This document shows, one piece after another, positions 25,816 to 36,734 of a DNA stretch of 64,000 bases. Each line of letters starts with the position of its first letter. The first letter of the stretch is position 1. Below the pieces are notes generated by a model. It saw nothing but the letters and a program-made list of their open reading frames with translations. It was not told the DNA's origin and searched no databases. Source of the DNA: Sanderia malayensis (taxonomy: Eukaryota; Cnidaria; Scyphozoa; Semaeostomeae; Pelagiidae); assembly GCA_013076295.1 (NCBI GenBank), contig RQOL01000796.1:1-64000 (forward strand), written 5' to 3'. The position numbers and the translations under genes are program-made.

Positions 25816-26659
25816 CTAGCTCAAACCATGATTATCTGCATCCCTATACCCAGTTCTTGATATACTGGCATACTTTTCACGTATATGGTGGTATACACAA
25901 GCTGGGAATGGTCGAGTACTGTTCCATCCCATTCTCCCAAAGAACCATCTAGCCAACATTCGGTATGAAACAGATCGTAAATATCTGAAAAAGAGGAAAA
26001 TTGACGGTATTTTCCCACCAGCATTTAGGATTAAATATTAAAAAATTATTTAACTGTTAAACTGTTTTTCAATGTCCAGTGCCCAGTTGCAAAGTGTTAC
26101 TCACTCATTTTTATCTCCCTTGCGTCTGTATTTTCTTCCTCGTTTATCCCTGATCGTTTGACCAAATATATCCAAGACACTTTTATTGGTGACAGCGATG
26201 AAGTCTTCATGCTGTGTTACACATGAAATACGTTCAATGCTGCCATCAAATCTCAGTTTTCCTTGTGCCTCCGCGACTTCGGCACAACAGCGAAATTCCA
26301 AAGCCCCCTCGAGACTCTCTGAACTGCACTTGCCACATGTACACCTGGCCAAAAAGAAACAAATAATTAAGTTCTTAAAGTTTTAGTATGCATACAAGGC
26401 AGTATTAGATTACAAATATGTATTTCATAGGTGAAACTCACCAAGATTTAACTTCTACTGTGTGGTTATCACGATCTCGCAGGACAACAGGAGTTAGGCC
26501 ATCATGATCTTTCGCAACAGCTTCTTCTTCACTGCTAGTATCATCGCTGTCCGCCAGGGGCTCAAATTGGTATGGCTTAACGTGTCCACCATAAACACAA
26601 ACGTCTCCTTCTTCAGACGATAATTCGTCGGATACCGAAGAGCTACTATTATCAGACAT
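25816..26659 (-). CDS. P2X7 ballast-domain-like protein carried by Kolobok
   Basis: Three exons, 26659-26442, 26344-26105 and 25984-25816, have GT-AG borders and phase 2 at both junctions, giving about 208 residues with no stop. Exon 1 is acidic and serine-rich. Exons 2 and 3 hold SWCTCGKCS, then FRCCAEV, a later cysteine (ISCVTQHEDF), and a tail with SYRMLARWFFG and FPACVYHHIREKYAS. The order WCxCxxC, CC, Yx(5)RWxxG, LP/FP-x-C, IRxxF/Y matches the cytosolic zinc- and guanine-nucleotide-binding ballast of vertebrate P2X7. No transmembrane or extracellular receptor part is present. It lies inside the transposon's inverted repeats and converges on the transposase gene. Its role in transposition, if any, is unknown. 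Confidence 0.75.
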
Positions 26660-26923
26660 TATTTCAGACAAGCTGAACGCGATATAACTCAATATGCTCG
26701 CTCGAGGCAGAATTCAGGAATTGAGATTGGTACATAATTCGATGTCACAACCACTTCCGCGATCTCAAAACTGGCTGAATAAAAGTGCCCAATTTTGACA
26801 CTTTGACGCCGATTTATTCACACTTGCGGGTTTCAAAAAATTGTCAAAAAATATGATTTAACTTTTTTTCAATAAGTTCTAACGATAAATCAAAAAAAAA
26901 TTTTCATTTCAGTTCCCCTTTAA

Positions 26924-27670
26924 TGACAGAGTCATTAGCAACAATACTTCCCATCCCGTTCTCACACTCTTCCATGTACGACAGACAGGGGACCAACAAC
27001 GGGCTGCATTCCCAAGCAACCCGACTCATGGATAGCGTATCGTTTGGCAGCCTGTCCCACGGCAAACGGGATTGTCACCCTCTCTATTGTGCCCTTTCAA
27101 GCAACTTGGACAGGACAGGTCCAATGGGAAAACGCTTCTACAATTCTACTTCTACAGCTTCTATGAGACTACAATTTGCCGTTGCAAACAACAGAGACTT
27201 CAAGCTTGAACTATTCCCACTTCACTCACCGTTACTGAAGGAATTCTTGTTAGTTTTTTTTCCTGCGTTTATTAATATGCTTAAATTCAACAGGTAGTCT
27301 TGCCTGATCTGAGGTCAAAGTGTAAAAATGTGGCTAATGTGTTGCTCTGAGTGGGAGGCAGTTCAAAGACTTTTCTGCTGCACTGCTGCTGTTTGGAGAG
27401 ACGACCAGCCGAGTCACAAGCACTGAACTTCAAGACACGCAGAACTAGGCTGCAACGTCTGAACACCCCACCACCTCCCACGAGGCTGGATTTTTGTCAG
27501 GAGGCTCAGACAGACATGCTCGTTGGGAGACCAAGGAGCGCCACTTGCGTTCAATGATTCGAGGATTCGCTGAGTTCTGCAATTCACTTTACTTATTGCA
27601 GGTGGCTGCGTTCTTCATCGATGCAAGACCCAAGAGACCCACCATTACAAGTTGTCTCATATATTTCCAA
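26924..27670. other. Unrecognised sequence, possibly Helentron remainder
   Basis: A 124-codon plus-strand frame (26923-27297) has no motif I recognise. The block lies where the interrupted Helentron would resume, but I could not align it to a helicase. Confidence 0.3.
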
Positions 27671-28382
27671 CTATGCAGTGTCTCTGTAAACAGAAAGCAC
27701 TCCAACTCTCATGAAATTTCTCAAAAATGTTTTTAAAAATACCAAAAAAGTTTCAGTGTGAGGCCGACAGGGCTGCTGCCTGTCATCCGGTTTCGGGCCG
27801 GAACGTTCTTTGCAGACCTGCTGGCCCAGGTCCATAGTGTCCAACAACTCATTGAGAACTGGTTTGAGTGTCTGATCGTGCCTCAGCTTGTAAGCGCTAT
27901 GGTGATGCCTATTGCAGGAAGAGATTATGTGAGATATGGTCTCAGGTGCCTGACCGCACAATCGGCACTGTGGTGTGCAGGTCCAAGTCACCTTTGCAGA
28001 GTGAGCTTTGATTAGGAGTATGTCATTATGTATTGCGGCAATAAGCCCCTCTGTTGGGGTCGGAGGAGTCCATCTATGAGCCCGGTATGGGCAACGCCTT
28101 TTCTATTAGCTCGTGCTGGAGGAGTTGGTGGTACCGTCTGTGGACCATATAGCTAGATAGGGTCTTCTCTGCTCTTGTCTGGAAGTAGTTCTGGATGTGG
28201 CTTTTGTACTCTGACGCCTGCTCATCAAAGTTATCCCCTTGGAGATGGAGGCCTTGGTCATCAACTAGGAATTGGGTAGTGAGGTCTAGTTGAGTGAGGA
28301 CCTGTCTGGCCTGCCCTATCTCGGTCTGGCATCTCCTTCCTGGCCTATTGGTCTCCAAAGCAAACAGACATTGCCACAGCAT
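27671..28382 (-). pseudogene. 3' fragment of a LINE reverse-transcriptase ORF
   Basis: Two frames joined by a frame change near 28085 give a tail typical of non-LTR retrotransposon ORF2 C-termini: CRLCGQAPETISHIISSC, a C-x2-C...H...C element followed by YKLRHDQ. The upstream part reads VHRRYHQLLQHELIEKA. The RT core is absent, so it is a 5'-truncated copy. Several stops follow. Confidence 0.7.
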
Positions 28383-28841
28383 CCTACCAAAGTGTTAAGA
28401 TTGCGCATGCGCGAGAATCTTCGAGAATTGAAAAGAGCATGAACAGTAAAAGAAATAATCGAAAACGACAGGTTGTGGAAAGTTAGTTTGAAGTTGCAAA
28501 ACATCGCCAAAGCTGATAAAAAACCCATACAAAGCTTAATAACTAAAAAACGGTTTTGTCTATGACAAAAATTTTTACAGCAATAAAAAGAAGATCTCTT
28601 GTATATTGTATATATTATATTGAATGAATTATTTCATATTTTTCATGCACTTATAAGATGATAGGAATTTGTTAAATAAATCGCAAGAAAACACAAAAAT
28701 ATCGAGGAACTGGCAAATTCACGTTCTCGGCTCGAGATTGAATTCAAAGAACCAATCAGAAACTTTCGAATGCGACGTTGGAATGTATGCGTCAGATCTC
28801 TTTCAATCTGAAGACTCGAAACTGAAATAAGTAATTTCCTC
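28383..28841. other. No gene recognised
   Basis: AT-rich with no supported feature. Confidence 0.5.
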
Positions 28842-29048
28842 GGGGAAATCCCCCTGACGTCACATTCAAAAGATTTTTCCAGAGGCAGAAAAATTCCTGC
28901 AATCTGATTGGCTAATGAAGATGACTCAGCAAAATTAGGAAATCACTGAGCCCCACATTCGAAAGATTTTTCCAGAAGCGGGGAAATCCCCTGACGTCAC
29001 ATTGAAAGATTTTTCTAGAAACAGAAAATCTCTGTAATCTGATTGGCT
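28842..29048. repeat. Two direct repeats containing TGACGTCA
   Basis: 28842-28914 and 28980-29048 are similar copies of about 70 bp. Each contains GAAATCCCC, TGACGTCA (28855-28862, 28992-28999), AAAGATTTTTC and ATCTGATTGGCT. A partial third copy (ACATTCGAAAGATTTTTCC) lies between. TGACGTCA is the CREB/ATF consensus and ATTGG is a CCAAT-box complement, so this might be a promoter-like block. The divergent zinc-finger gene lies downstream on the minus strand, so no target gene is evident. Confidence 0.5.
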
Positions 29049-29225
29049 GATAGCCAAGATTTCGAGTCACTTTAAAACAAAACTTGAAATGGACATTATT
29101 CAAAACAAAATGTGCAAGCTGTTGAAGAAACTATTTTAACACGTTTCAAGAAGAAAGACGCCATGAAAAAGAGACCATTTTCTGCATTAGCAAACAATAA
29201 TATCTAAACCTTTTTATAAGCATTG

Positions 29226-29726
29226 TTATATCCTACTATATGGAAATGCTGGAGTACTATTAAATACAAGTTCATTCACAGCAGCATCCTCAGAATCACA
29301 AGCTTCCTCTTCTTCGTCATTCTTTGCTTGACGTATGATGAGATATTTTCTTTTCTCAATAGCATAATCTAAGGCCTCTTGCATATCCATATCATCTCCC
29401 TTCTGTGCTTTTTGCATCGTTGCTATAACTGCAGTTACAACAGCATCATTTTCAAAACTTCTATTATATAAAAATCTACGTTTGAAAACTTGCAATATGT
29501 TTTCATCTTCATCCACTTCCTTACACATAGAAGGCCATACATTCCCTAAAGGAAGATCCTCATCAGTGTTGACAGTTTCATCATTATCATGATCACTTTC
29601 AACTTCTATCTCATCATCTGAGTCAGACTCTTCACTGCTCTCCTCGTGCATCTCTTCTTCATGTCGTGTAACATTACTTTTATACTTGGAAGAAAATTCA
29701 CATTGACCACATTTATACTGACTCAT
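29226..29726 (-). CDS. Single C2H2 zinc finger with acidic region
   Basis: From ATG 29726 the protein begins with one C2H2 finger (YKCGQCEFSSKYKSNVTRH...H), followed by a strongly acidic stretch (EESDSDDEIEVESDHDND) and a lysine-rich helix-like C-terminus, about 166 residues in all. The frame is intact. I associate such one-finger acidic proteins with multicopy invertebrate transposon families. It reads away from the satellite array and the Mutator-like transposase beyond it, and might be an accessory gene of that element. That is inference only. Confidence 0.5.
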   Translation of the reverse strand: MSQYKCGQCEFSSKYKSNVTRHEEEMHEESSEESDSDDEIEVESDHDNDETVNTDEDLPLGNVWPSMCKEVDEDENILQVFKRRFLYNRSFENDAVVTAVIATMQKAQKGDDMDMQEALDYAIEKRKYLIIRQAKNDEEEEACDSEDAAVNELVFNSTPAFPYSRI

Positions 29727-29879
29727 GGCTAGCTGTTTACTTATAATTACCAACTAACTCTTAAATCCCTGAATTCTAAAGTCTCAACTCGCTTGATTTT
29801 ATAGATAAGTTCCTCCATTCAATATGATACGGGAGAGGGACTGAACAATATTTCAGAATAAACAAAACTTAATCCTTGG

Positions 29880-31840
29880 ATAATGCTAACTAATCCTGAT
29901 TAATGACTGCTCCATTCTAGCTAATCATTCCTAGTCATTACCTTCTCAATACTTGATCCTCAATACATCCTTGATTATCATTCCTGATCATTACCTGAGC
30001 ATTAGTAGATCCCTAGCTGATCCTTCATAATCCTTACAGTCATTCATAGTCATTACTGATCATCAGTTGATCTTTAACTAATCCTCACTAATCCTAACTA
30101 ATCATTGCTAATCATTAGCAGGTCATCAGTTGATCCTTAGCTGATCCTCACCAATCCTTACCATTCATTCCTAATCATTACCTCATCATTACTTGATCCC
30201 TAACTGATCCTTACTAATCCTTACCAATCATTCATAGTCATTACTGATCATCAGTGGATCTTTAACTAATCCTCACTAATCCTAACTAATCATTCCTAAT
30301 CATTAGCAGGTCATCAGTTGATCCTTAGCTGATCCTCACCAATCCTTACCAATCATTACCTTATCATTACTTGATCCCTAACTGCTCCTTACTAATCCTT
30401 ACCAATCATCCCTAATCATTAACTGATCATCAGTAGATCCTTAACTGATCCTTGATAATCCTTACAGTCATTCATATTCATTACTGATCATCAGTTGATC
30501 TTCAACTAATCCTCACTAATCCTAACTAATCATTCCTAATCATTACCTTATCATTACTTGATCCTTAACTGATCCTTTCTAATCCTAACTAATCATTCCT
30601 AATCATTACCTTATCATTACTTGATCCCTAACTGATCCTTACTAATCCTAACTAATCATCCCTAATCATTACCTTATCATTACTTGATCTCTAACTGATT
30701 CTCACTAATCCTAACTAATCATCCCTAATCATTACCTTATCATCATTTGATCCTTAACTGATCCTCACTAATCCTAACTAATCACCCCTAATCATTACCT
30801 TATCATTACTTGATCCTTAACTGATCCTCACTAATCCTAACTAATCATTCCTATTCATTACCTTATCATTACCTTATCATTACTTGATCCTTAACTGATC
30901 CTCACTAATCCTAACCAATCATATTTAATCATTCCTAATCATTACCTTATCATTACTTGATCCTTAACTGATCCTTACTAATCCAAACTATTCATTACTA
31001 ACCATTGCTAATCATTACCTTATCATTATTTGATCCTTAACTGATCCTTACCAATCCTAACCAATCATACTTAATCATTAGCAGATCATCAGTTGATCCT
31101 TAACTGATCCTTACGAATCCTTACTAATCATTCTTAATTATTAGCCGGTCATCAGTTGATCCCTAGCTGATCCTCACCAATCCTTACCAATCATACATAA
31201 TCATTACCTGATCATCAGTAGATCTTTTACTGATCTTTGATAGTCCTAGCCAATCATACCTAATCATTAGCTGATCACGAGTTCATCCTTAACTGATCCT
31301 CAGTGATCCTTATAGTCATTCATAGTCATTGCTGATCATCAGTTGATCCTTAGCTGATCCTCACAAATCCTTACCAATCATACATATTCATTACCTGATC
31401 ATCAGTTGATCCTTAGCTGATCCTCATTAATCCTTACCAATCATACTTAATCATTAGCAGATCATCAGTTGATCCTTGCTAGTCCTTATCAATCTTTCCT
31501 AATCATCATCTGATCATCTGTTGATCCTTACCAGTCCTTACCAATCATTCCTAATCACTACCTGATCCTTAGTTCTTCCTTAACTAATCCTTACGAATCC
31601 TTACTAATCATTCTTAATCATTACCTCATCATTAGTTGATCCTTAACAGATCCTTCTAATCCTAACTATTCATTACTAATCATAGCTAGTCATTACATAA
31701 TCATTAGTTGATCTTTAACTGATCCTGGCTTTATCCATTCAACATTTATCCTTACTAATCCTGGCTAATAATTTCTTGTCATAACCCAATCCTCATTAAT
31801 CCTTGCCTAGATTTTATTAATCTTCAGTTGATCCTGACTG
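29880..31840. repeat. 2-kb satellite with ~63-bp unit and ~10-bp subunits
   Basis: Long tandem array built from variants of CTAATCCTAA, CTAATCATTA and TGATCCTTAA. Six such decamers make a higher-order unit; one clear 63-bp copy starts with TGATCCTTAACTGATCC around 30750. Copies diverge toward both ends. The word GATC recurs every few tens of bases. There are no coding frames. The array separates a zinc-finger gene (-) from a Mutator-like transposase (+). Confidence 0.85.
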
Positions 31841-31887
31841 AACACCCTCCACAGTACTGTTGAAAAGTGTTTCAAGGCAATTAATAT

Positions 31888-33612
31888 GTGATAAAGGTTG
31901 GTAGGAAGAGAGAAAGAACACCTTCGAAGATCGTAGAGGAGCAAAATTCTGGTACTCCTCTTGCAAGGCCTAGATCTTGTCGAACTGGCAGTCCTTCTGC
32001 TAAAAGGCCACGTATGAGTGAACTACCTGCTCAGGACTGGAATCTATTCATTGGCTATTCCATACTAAAAAGTGTGTTTGAAATTGTCGGAAAATGTAAA
32101 GATTGTAATGCCTCTGTTAATTTGGAAATTGATGAAAAGTATGGATTTTGCGCAGGAATCACAATTAAATGCTTGAAGTGCAGCTGGAAATTGCATTTCT
32201 ATACATCAAATGAAATTGAAGAACAGTTGACACCAGGACGTAATGCATTTGAGATCAATTATAGAGCAGCATTGGCAATCAAGGAAATTGGGTTGGGATA
32301 CAGATCGCTCAATATGTTCTCACAAGTACTCAATCTCCTGCCACCAGTGAACGTATCTAGTTTTCAGAAAACGGTGGAAAGGCTGAATGAAGTATACAGT
32401 GAAGCTGCAAATGACAGCATGAGTCAAGCTGCTTGTGAAGTCAAAGAAAACATGACAAATCCAACAGATGTTGTTGATACAAGAGTCGCTATTGATGGTA
32501 CATGGCAGAAAAGAGGTTACAGCTCACTGAATGGGGTAATAGTTGCAACCTCTGCCAAAGGAAAAGTACTTGATTTTCAAGTGTTCAGCAAGTATTGCAA
32601 AGGATGTGCATTGTGGGAATCGAGAAAAGATTCTCCAAATTATGCCACATGGAAAGCAACTCATCATTGCAAGAAGAACCACAGCACATCATCTGGTGCA
32701 ATGGAAGCTGCTGGTGCAATTGATATATTCTCAAGATCAATTGAAAAGCACAAGTTGAGGTACCTTCAATATGTTGGAGATGGAGACACCGAAGCCTATC
32801 TGAAAGTTGAAGAGCTCAAACCATATGGCCCAGATGTTCAAATAAACAAGCTTGAATGTGTGGGACATGTCCAAAAGCGCCTTGGAACACGGTTGCGAAA
32901 GTTGAGATGCGATTACAGGGGTCAAAATCTCAGTGATGGCAAAAAATTATCTGGAAAAGGGAGACTAACAGACGTAGCCATAAATACCATGCAAAATTAT
33001 TTTGGCATGGCAATTCGACAAAATACCGGAAAGTTATATGCCATGAAAAAGGCTGTTGCATCTGTTCTTTTTCATTGCAGCGATCTTCCAGAAGAGGAGC
33101 GGCATAAGTTTTGTCCACGCACAATTGACTCTTGGTGCAAATGGCAAAAAGATAAAATAAAGAATACAAACACGTACAAAAAGAAGATCAGCTTGCCAAA
33201 AGCAGTCAATAAACTAATAGAGCCAATTTTCCGGGACCTCAACCGAAATGAATTGCTCTCAAAGTGCCTGGATGGTCTGACACAAAATGTAAATGAGGCA
33301 TTCAACCAGATTGTATGGAAGAAGTGTCCCAAAGCATATGTTGGCAGAAATACACTGGAAATGGGTGTTTGCTCGGCAGTTCTAAGTTTTAATGATGGAC
33401 CAACTGGAATAAATAGGGTCTTCAAGTTATTGAGATTTTCGGAAAATGTTCAGTTTGAAAAAATGGCTGCAAAAAAGACTAAAGTGCAAAAAGCAAAAAG
33501 AACTGAAAGATTCAAAGCAAGAAGAAAAAAATTAAGGGCTCTTCACAAAGGATATGTTGACAAAGAGAAAGAGGTTGAAGGGAAAGATTCTTATGCAAGT
33601 GGTTTTTTCTGA
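31888..33612 (+). CDS. Mutator-like (Mutsu-domain) transposase, open frame
   Basis: An uninterrupted frame of 574 codons. The open frame begins at GTG 31888; the first ATG is at 32014. Two paired-cysteine clusters near residues 68-100 (CKDCNAS, CLKCSW) probably bind zinc. The catalytic core follows: D203 in AIDGTWQKRG, D298 in YVGDGDTEAY, and E470 in QNVNEAFNQIVW. A C/H motif (CKGC...HHCKKNH) and VGHVQKRLGTRLRKL lie between. The tail is strongly basic. These match the Mutator-like transposase of animal MULEs. The decayed relative at 40255-41747 begins MGNPRSRSRK at the matching place, so the original start here may have lain at AAGGTTGGTAGG and been lost, or an upstream exon is missing. Confidence 0.85.
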   Translation: MIKVGRKRERTPSKIVEEQNSGTPLARPRSCRTGSPSAKRPRMSELPAQDWNLFIGYSILKSVFEIVGKCKDCNASVNLEIDEKYGFCAGITIKCLKCSWKLHFYTSNEIEEQLTPGRNAFEINYRAALAIKEIGLGYRSLNMFSQVLNLLPPVNVSSFQKTVERLNEVYSEAANDSMSQAACEVKENMTNPTDVVDTRVAIDGTWQKRGYSSLNGVIVATSAKGKVLDFQVFSKYCKGCALWESRKDSPNYATWKATHHCKKNHSTSSGAMEAAGAIDIFSRSIEKHKLRYLQYVGDGDTEAYLKVEELKPYGPDVQINKLECVGHVQKRLGTRLRKLRCDYRGQNLSDGKKLSGKGRLTDVAINTMQNYFGMAIRQNTGKLYAMKKAVASVLFHCSDLPEEERHKFCPRTIDSWCKWQKDKIKNTNTYKKKISLPKAVNKLIEPIFRDLNRNELLSKCLDGLTQNVNEAFNQIVWKKCPKAYVGRNTLEMGVCSAVLSFNDGPTGINRVFKLLRFSENVQFEKMAAKKTKVQKAKRTERFKARRKKLRALHKGYVDKEKEVEGKDSYASGFF

Positions 33613-34464
33613 TGTGACAAAGACATTCATTTTATTTTCGTTTTTAACTTTAAATGGCATTTTCTGGGAAGTTTGAAAAAGCATGATCTTAGAACTTTAA
33701 ACAACTGTAACTCAGCCCAAATAGGAGCTATTTTGATGAAAATTGCTTTAAAATAAAGCAGATTTATCATCCCTGTGCTGCATACCTAAAAAGTCAAGAT
33801 ATGTGTTTTGAACTCGACAAACATTTTATTAAAAGCAATTGCATTCTTTCAAAATTTGTCAATTTTTGCTTATTAATCAATAATTTCAAAATAATCACTC
33901 TTGCAACCTAATTTTAGGTATGTTGCACAGGAACAGGATACTAACAAGTGATTTAGAAGGCTGTGCTTTATTACTTTTTGGGAGTTACCCATAAAACCTG
34001 CGCAAAGTTGGGTATTTTTTCACACATTATGCTAATTTATTCACGATTATTTATGCAAATTATGCTAATTTATGCATGAATGAACTTCAAATTTAAAGTT
34101 CTTTCCGATGGTATATAGGAAAGCTATCTGAAATCACCAGGACAAAAAGTTGCCTTTAATGGTAGTATACCACCTTAAAGGTATCGTGTGATTAAAAAAG
34201 TATACTCTTGTTTAACTGCATCTAGCATTATGATGGAAGGAGATAATATTACGTAAGAACATTTTTGGACCATCTGTTTTAAAATATCCTGAACACAACT
34301 GGGTATACTTGCTGCACCATACTTGCTGCAAAAACTCAGAGCCCCTTTAGTTTGCTAGCCACACTTTAAATTGGGCTTTTTTGCTTTAGTTTTGGAGCAT
34401 TTCTTTACTCCTTTGTGACAAAAGAGGACTTATAACAAATGACAAATGTTAATTATTCTTAAAG
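33613..34464. other. AT-rich, no gene recognised
   Basis: Contains short ATGCTAATTTAT-type repeats around 34028-34075. It should contain the 3' end of the Mutator-like element, which I could not place. Confidence 0.4.
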
Positions 34465-35566
34465 GTATTAAGTTAGTGCAAGGATGGAAGATAACATCAG
34501 CAGATAATGTGTATGACAATGAAGGAAACCTGTCCAATTTTCACAACTGGGAATGCCAGGAGAAGCAGGACGTCAAACGTAATCTGCAAATATTTATCAG
34601 AGACATAATTGCATCTTTTGAAAGCAGGATTGCTGATAATTCAAAAAAAAATGTTGCATGTCTTAGCATCCTTGGATTTGGATACAATATTTGGTTATCT
34701 TTGTGGCGAGCGGCTGAAGAATGGAAAGATCAAGCTTTTTCTTGGTGAAGCTGAATTGCAGCGATATGGAAAAGATGATTTTGACAAGTTCTTTGCGTAT
34801 GTGTGTTCATCAGACCACATCAAAAAGTTTTGCTTCAAAGAGGATGAAAGAGAAATACAAGAGGACGAGACAGGCAACACAGAAAGTGATATTCTATTCC
34901 ATCCAGAATTTGCAACTAACCACTTGCATAGGATAAAACAGGCTGTGAAAAGGTTTCTTTGGCATAGAAACTGTGCAGCAAAATGGTTCGCATTGCCAGA
35001 AACTACAACTGGAAATTTAGTGAAGTTGGAGTTGAGCCAATATTCGGAAAAGAAGCCATATTGCTTGGGAAATGTGTATGCACCTACATTCAGCACAAAT
35101 GAAACCCCGATCTATGGTGAATTCAATGAGGTAGCAGTCTACCAAAGCATATATCAAAATAAAGAACTGTTTATGGCCATAGGCATTGAAGGTTGTGTGG
35201 CAATTGATATTGCTTTAGCACAAGGTGGTACTGAAGCTATTGTCGAGTCATTCTACAGTGTGATGAAATCAGAGCAGTTTTGTGGTGGACAATCAAATGA
35301 AACACTTGCACCGAGGTATTGATCTCATTTGTTGTTCTCTTTTTTTTCTTTTTATATTTGTTTTTTTATATGTGTTTATCTCTTATATTTGTTTTATGTG
35401 AGCCGTTGACAGGATTGAAAAAGTATATATTGGCAGTGACAAAGAGGCATCAATTCCGAAACATATCCTTCCAATATTAGGCGACAGAGCCAAGTATGCT
35501 GGTGATGAAAGGGTCTTAAAAAGATTACAAGAAACAAAAAGTGTTCGCTTGCCATTCCGGTTGTGA
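34465..35566 (+). pseudogene. Conserved hypothetical gene, frameshift in A9 run
   Basis: An exon from the acceptor at 34463-34464 to 35315 and a second from 35413 to TGA 35564-35566 join in phase. The frame must change at a run of nine A (34643-34651): before it KLVQGWKITSADNVYDN, after it LDLDTIFGYLCGERLKNG and a long C-terminal part ending GGTEAIVESFYSVM. I recall this general pattern from multicopy uncharacterised proteins of cnidarians, possibly related to hAT-derived genes. No function can be assigned. The 5' exons are not found. The shift may be a real lesion or a sequencing error. Confidence 0.5.
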
Positions 35567-36423
35567 ACGAAGAACTAGAAGAAAGAAGTTTGAAAATTGG
35601 AAGGCGGGACTTAAACTTACTGTATAATTTTATTATGATTCAATTGTTACTAGGTTATATAACAGTAGGTACATAATGATATGATAGTGTTTAATGTTTT
35701 TGGTATTTTGTTTCTTTGTTAGATTCAAAGCATTTTTAACCATCTCATGAGCGTGGCACAAAAATTTATTTTTAAAGGGTATTGGCGCAAAAATTCTCGA
35801 CCTGGAGAGTTGGTGCAAATCTTCGGCGCACGAAAAACGAACTTTCCACTTAGGATGGTGAGGCCATGCTGAAATGTAACGGTGTTAACAAATATATTCA
35901 ATTATAAGGCCCTATGAAAGTAACATGACATTTCAAATATCTAAGTAGTAACTTCCATTTTACTTGCATGGCAGCATTCTACTCAGTTCATCCTTTCAGT
36001 TTTACATGACAATCATGTCATCCCAAGAATAATAACTCCTAAAGTTCATAAAACATACAGATAATAAACACAATAACTTTCAAACATTTCTTACATTACA
36101 GTTCTTTGAAAAATATATTTTCAGTACACTTCTAAAGTTTTATGTGGTTTGCTTCAATACCAACAGCAAAAGAACGTTTCACAATTTCTGTTCCAATTTT
36201 TAACATGTAAATAATTGTAAAATTTCACTTAAAAAAAATGCTGACAAGTGATTTTGTCATTTTGATACTTTCTGCTATGATACAACCTAACAAGCCAAAT
36301 ATCACAATATTCACAATATCCTTACCAACATTTCCATCAGAAAAATCTCTTTTATGCACCAAATCTCATATATCTGATTTATTATTCAGACATTCCTTTT
36401 AAACCGAAAAACAAGCACGAGAA
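35567..36423. other. AT-rich, no gene recognised
   Basis: No supported feature. Confidence 0.5.
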
Positions 36424-36722
36424 TATACCGTATTTACTCGATTAAACGCCCCCTCGAATAAACGCCGCATTAGGCTAATATTTTTGGAAATAAACACGCC
36501 CCCTTCGTTTAAACGCACCCCACACAACAAAAGATTGTGTAGTGTATTGTTGCTAGATAAAAGCAAGACACAACTGGACCCTTTTCTCTTTTTCTGGACC
36601 AAATGAGAGAGGTTGTGATCTTGTACTTTCTAATAAACGCCCGCCCTCAAATAATTGCCCCCCTCGATTAGGCACCCTGCCAAGTGCCAAGATTAATAAA
36701 CACCCCGTTTAATCAAGGAAAT
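36424..36722. mobile_element. Short non-autonomous pogo-like element
   Basis: The left end TACCGTATTTACTCGATTAA followed by CGCCCCCTCGAATAAACGCC resembles the ends of the pogo element at 45028-47816 (TACCGTAAATCC...). The right part repeats CGCCC...CCCCTCGATTA and ends near GTTTAATCAAGG. Only about 300 bp long, with no coding capacity. Confidence 0.55.
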
Positions 36723-36734
36723 AAGGAACGCTTT

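Larger units (their letters stand above)
21744..26919. mobile_element. Kolobok DNA transposon with two genes
   Basis: The terminal inverted repeat AGGGGAACTGAAA begins at 21744 and its complement ends at 26919. Both ends are flanked by TTAA (21740-21743 and 26920-26923), the target duplication of Kolobok (also of piggyBac). The THAP domain and transposase type favour Kolobok. The element is 5.2 kb and carries a THAP/DDE transposase gene (+, 22421-25766) and a convergent ballast-domain gene (-, 26659-25816) with only 49 bp between their stop codons. It sits in decayed Helentron sequence, so it is the younger of the two. Confidence 0.9.

Noticed and set aside
25816..26659. A complete P2X receptor gene
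   Set aside because: No transmembrane or extracellular receptor segments; only the ballast-like domain is encoded.
21744..26919. piggyBac assignment from the TTAA duplication
   Set aside because: The transposase has a THAP domain and Kolobok-type DGRxDS motif, not the piggyBac pattern.
29880..31840. CRISPR or coding interpretation of the GATC-rich array
   Set aside because: Pure tandem repeat without spacers; no long frame.
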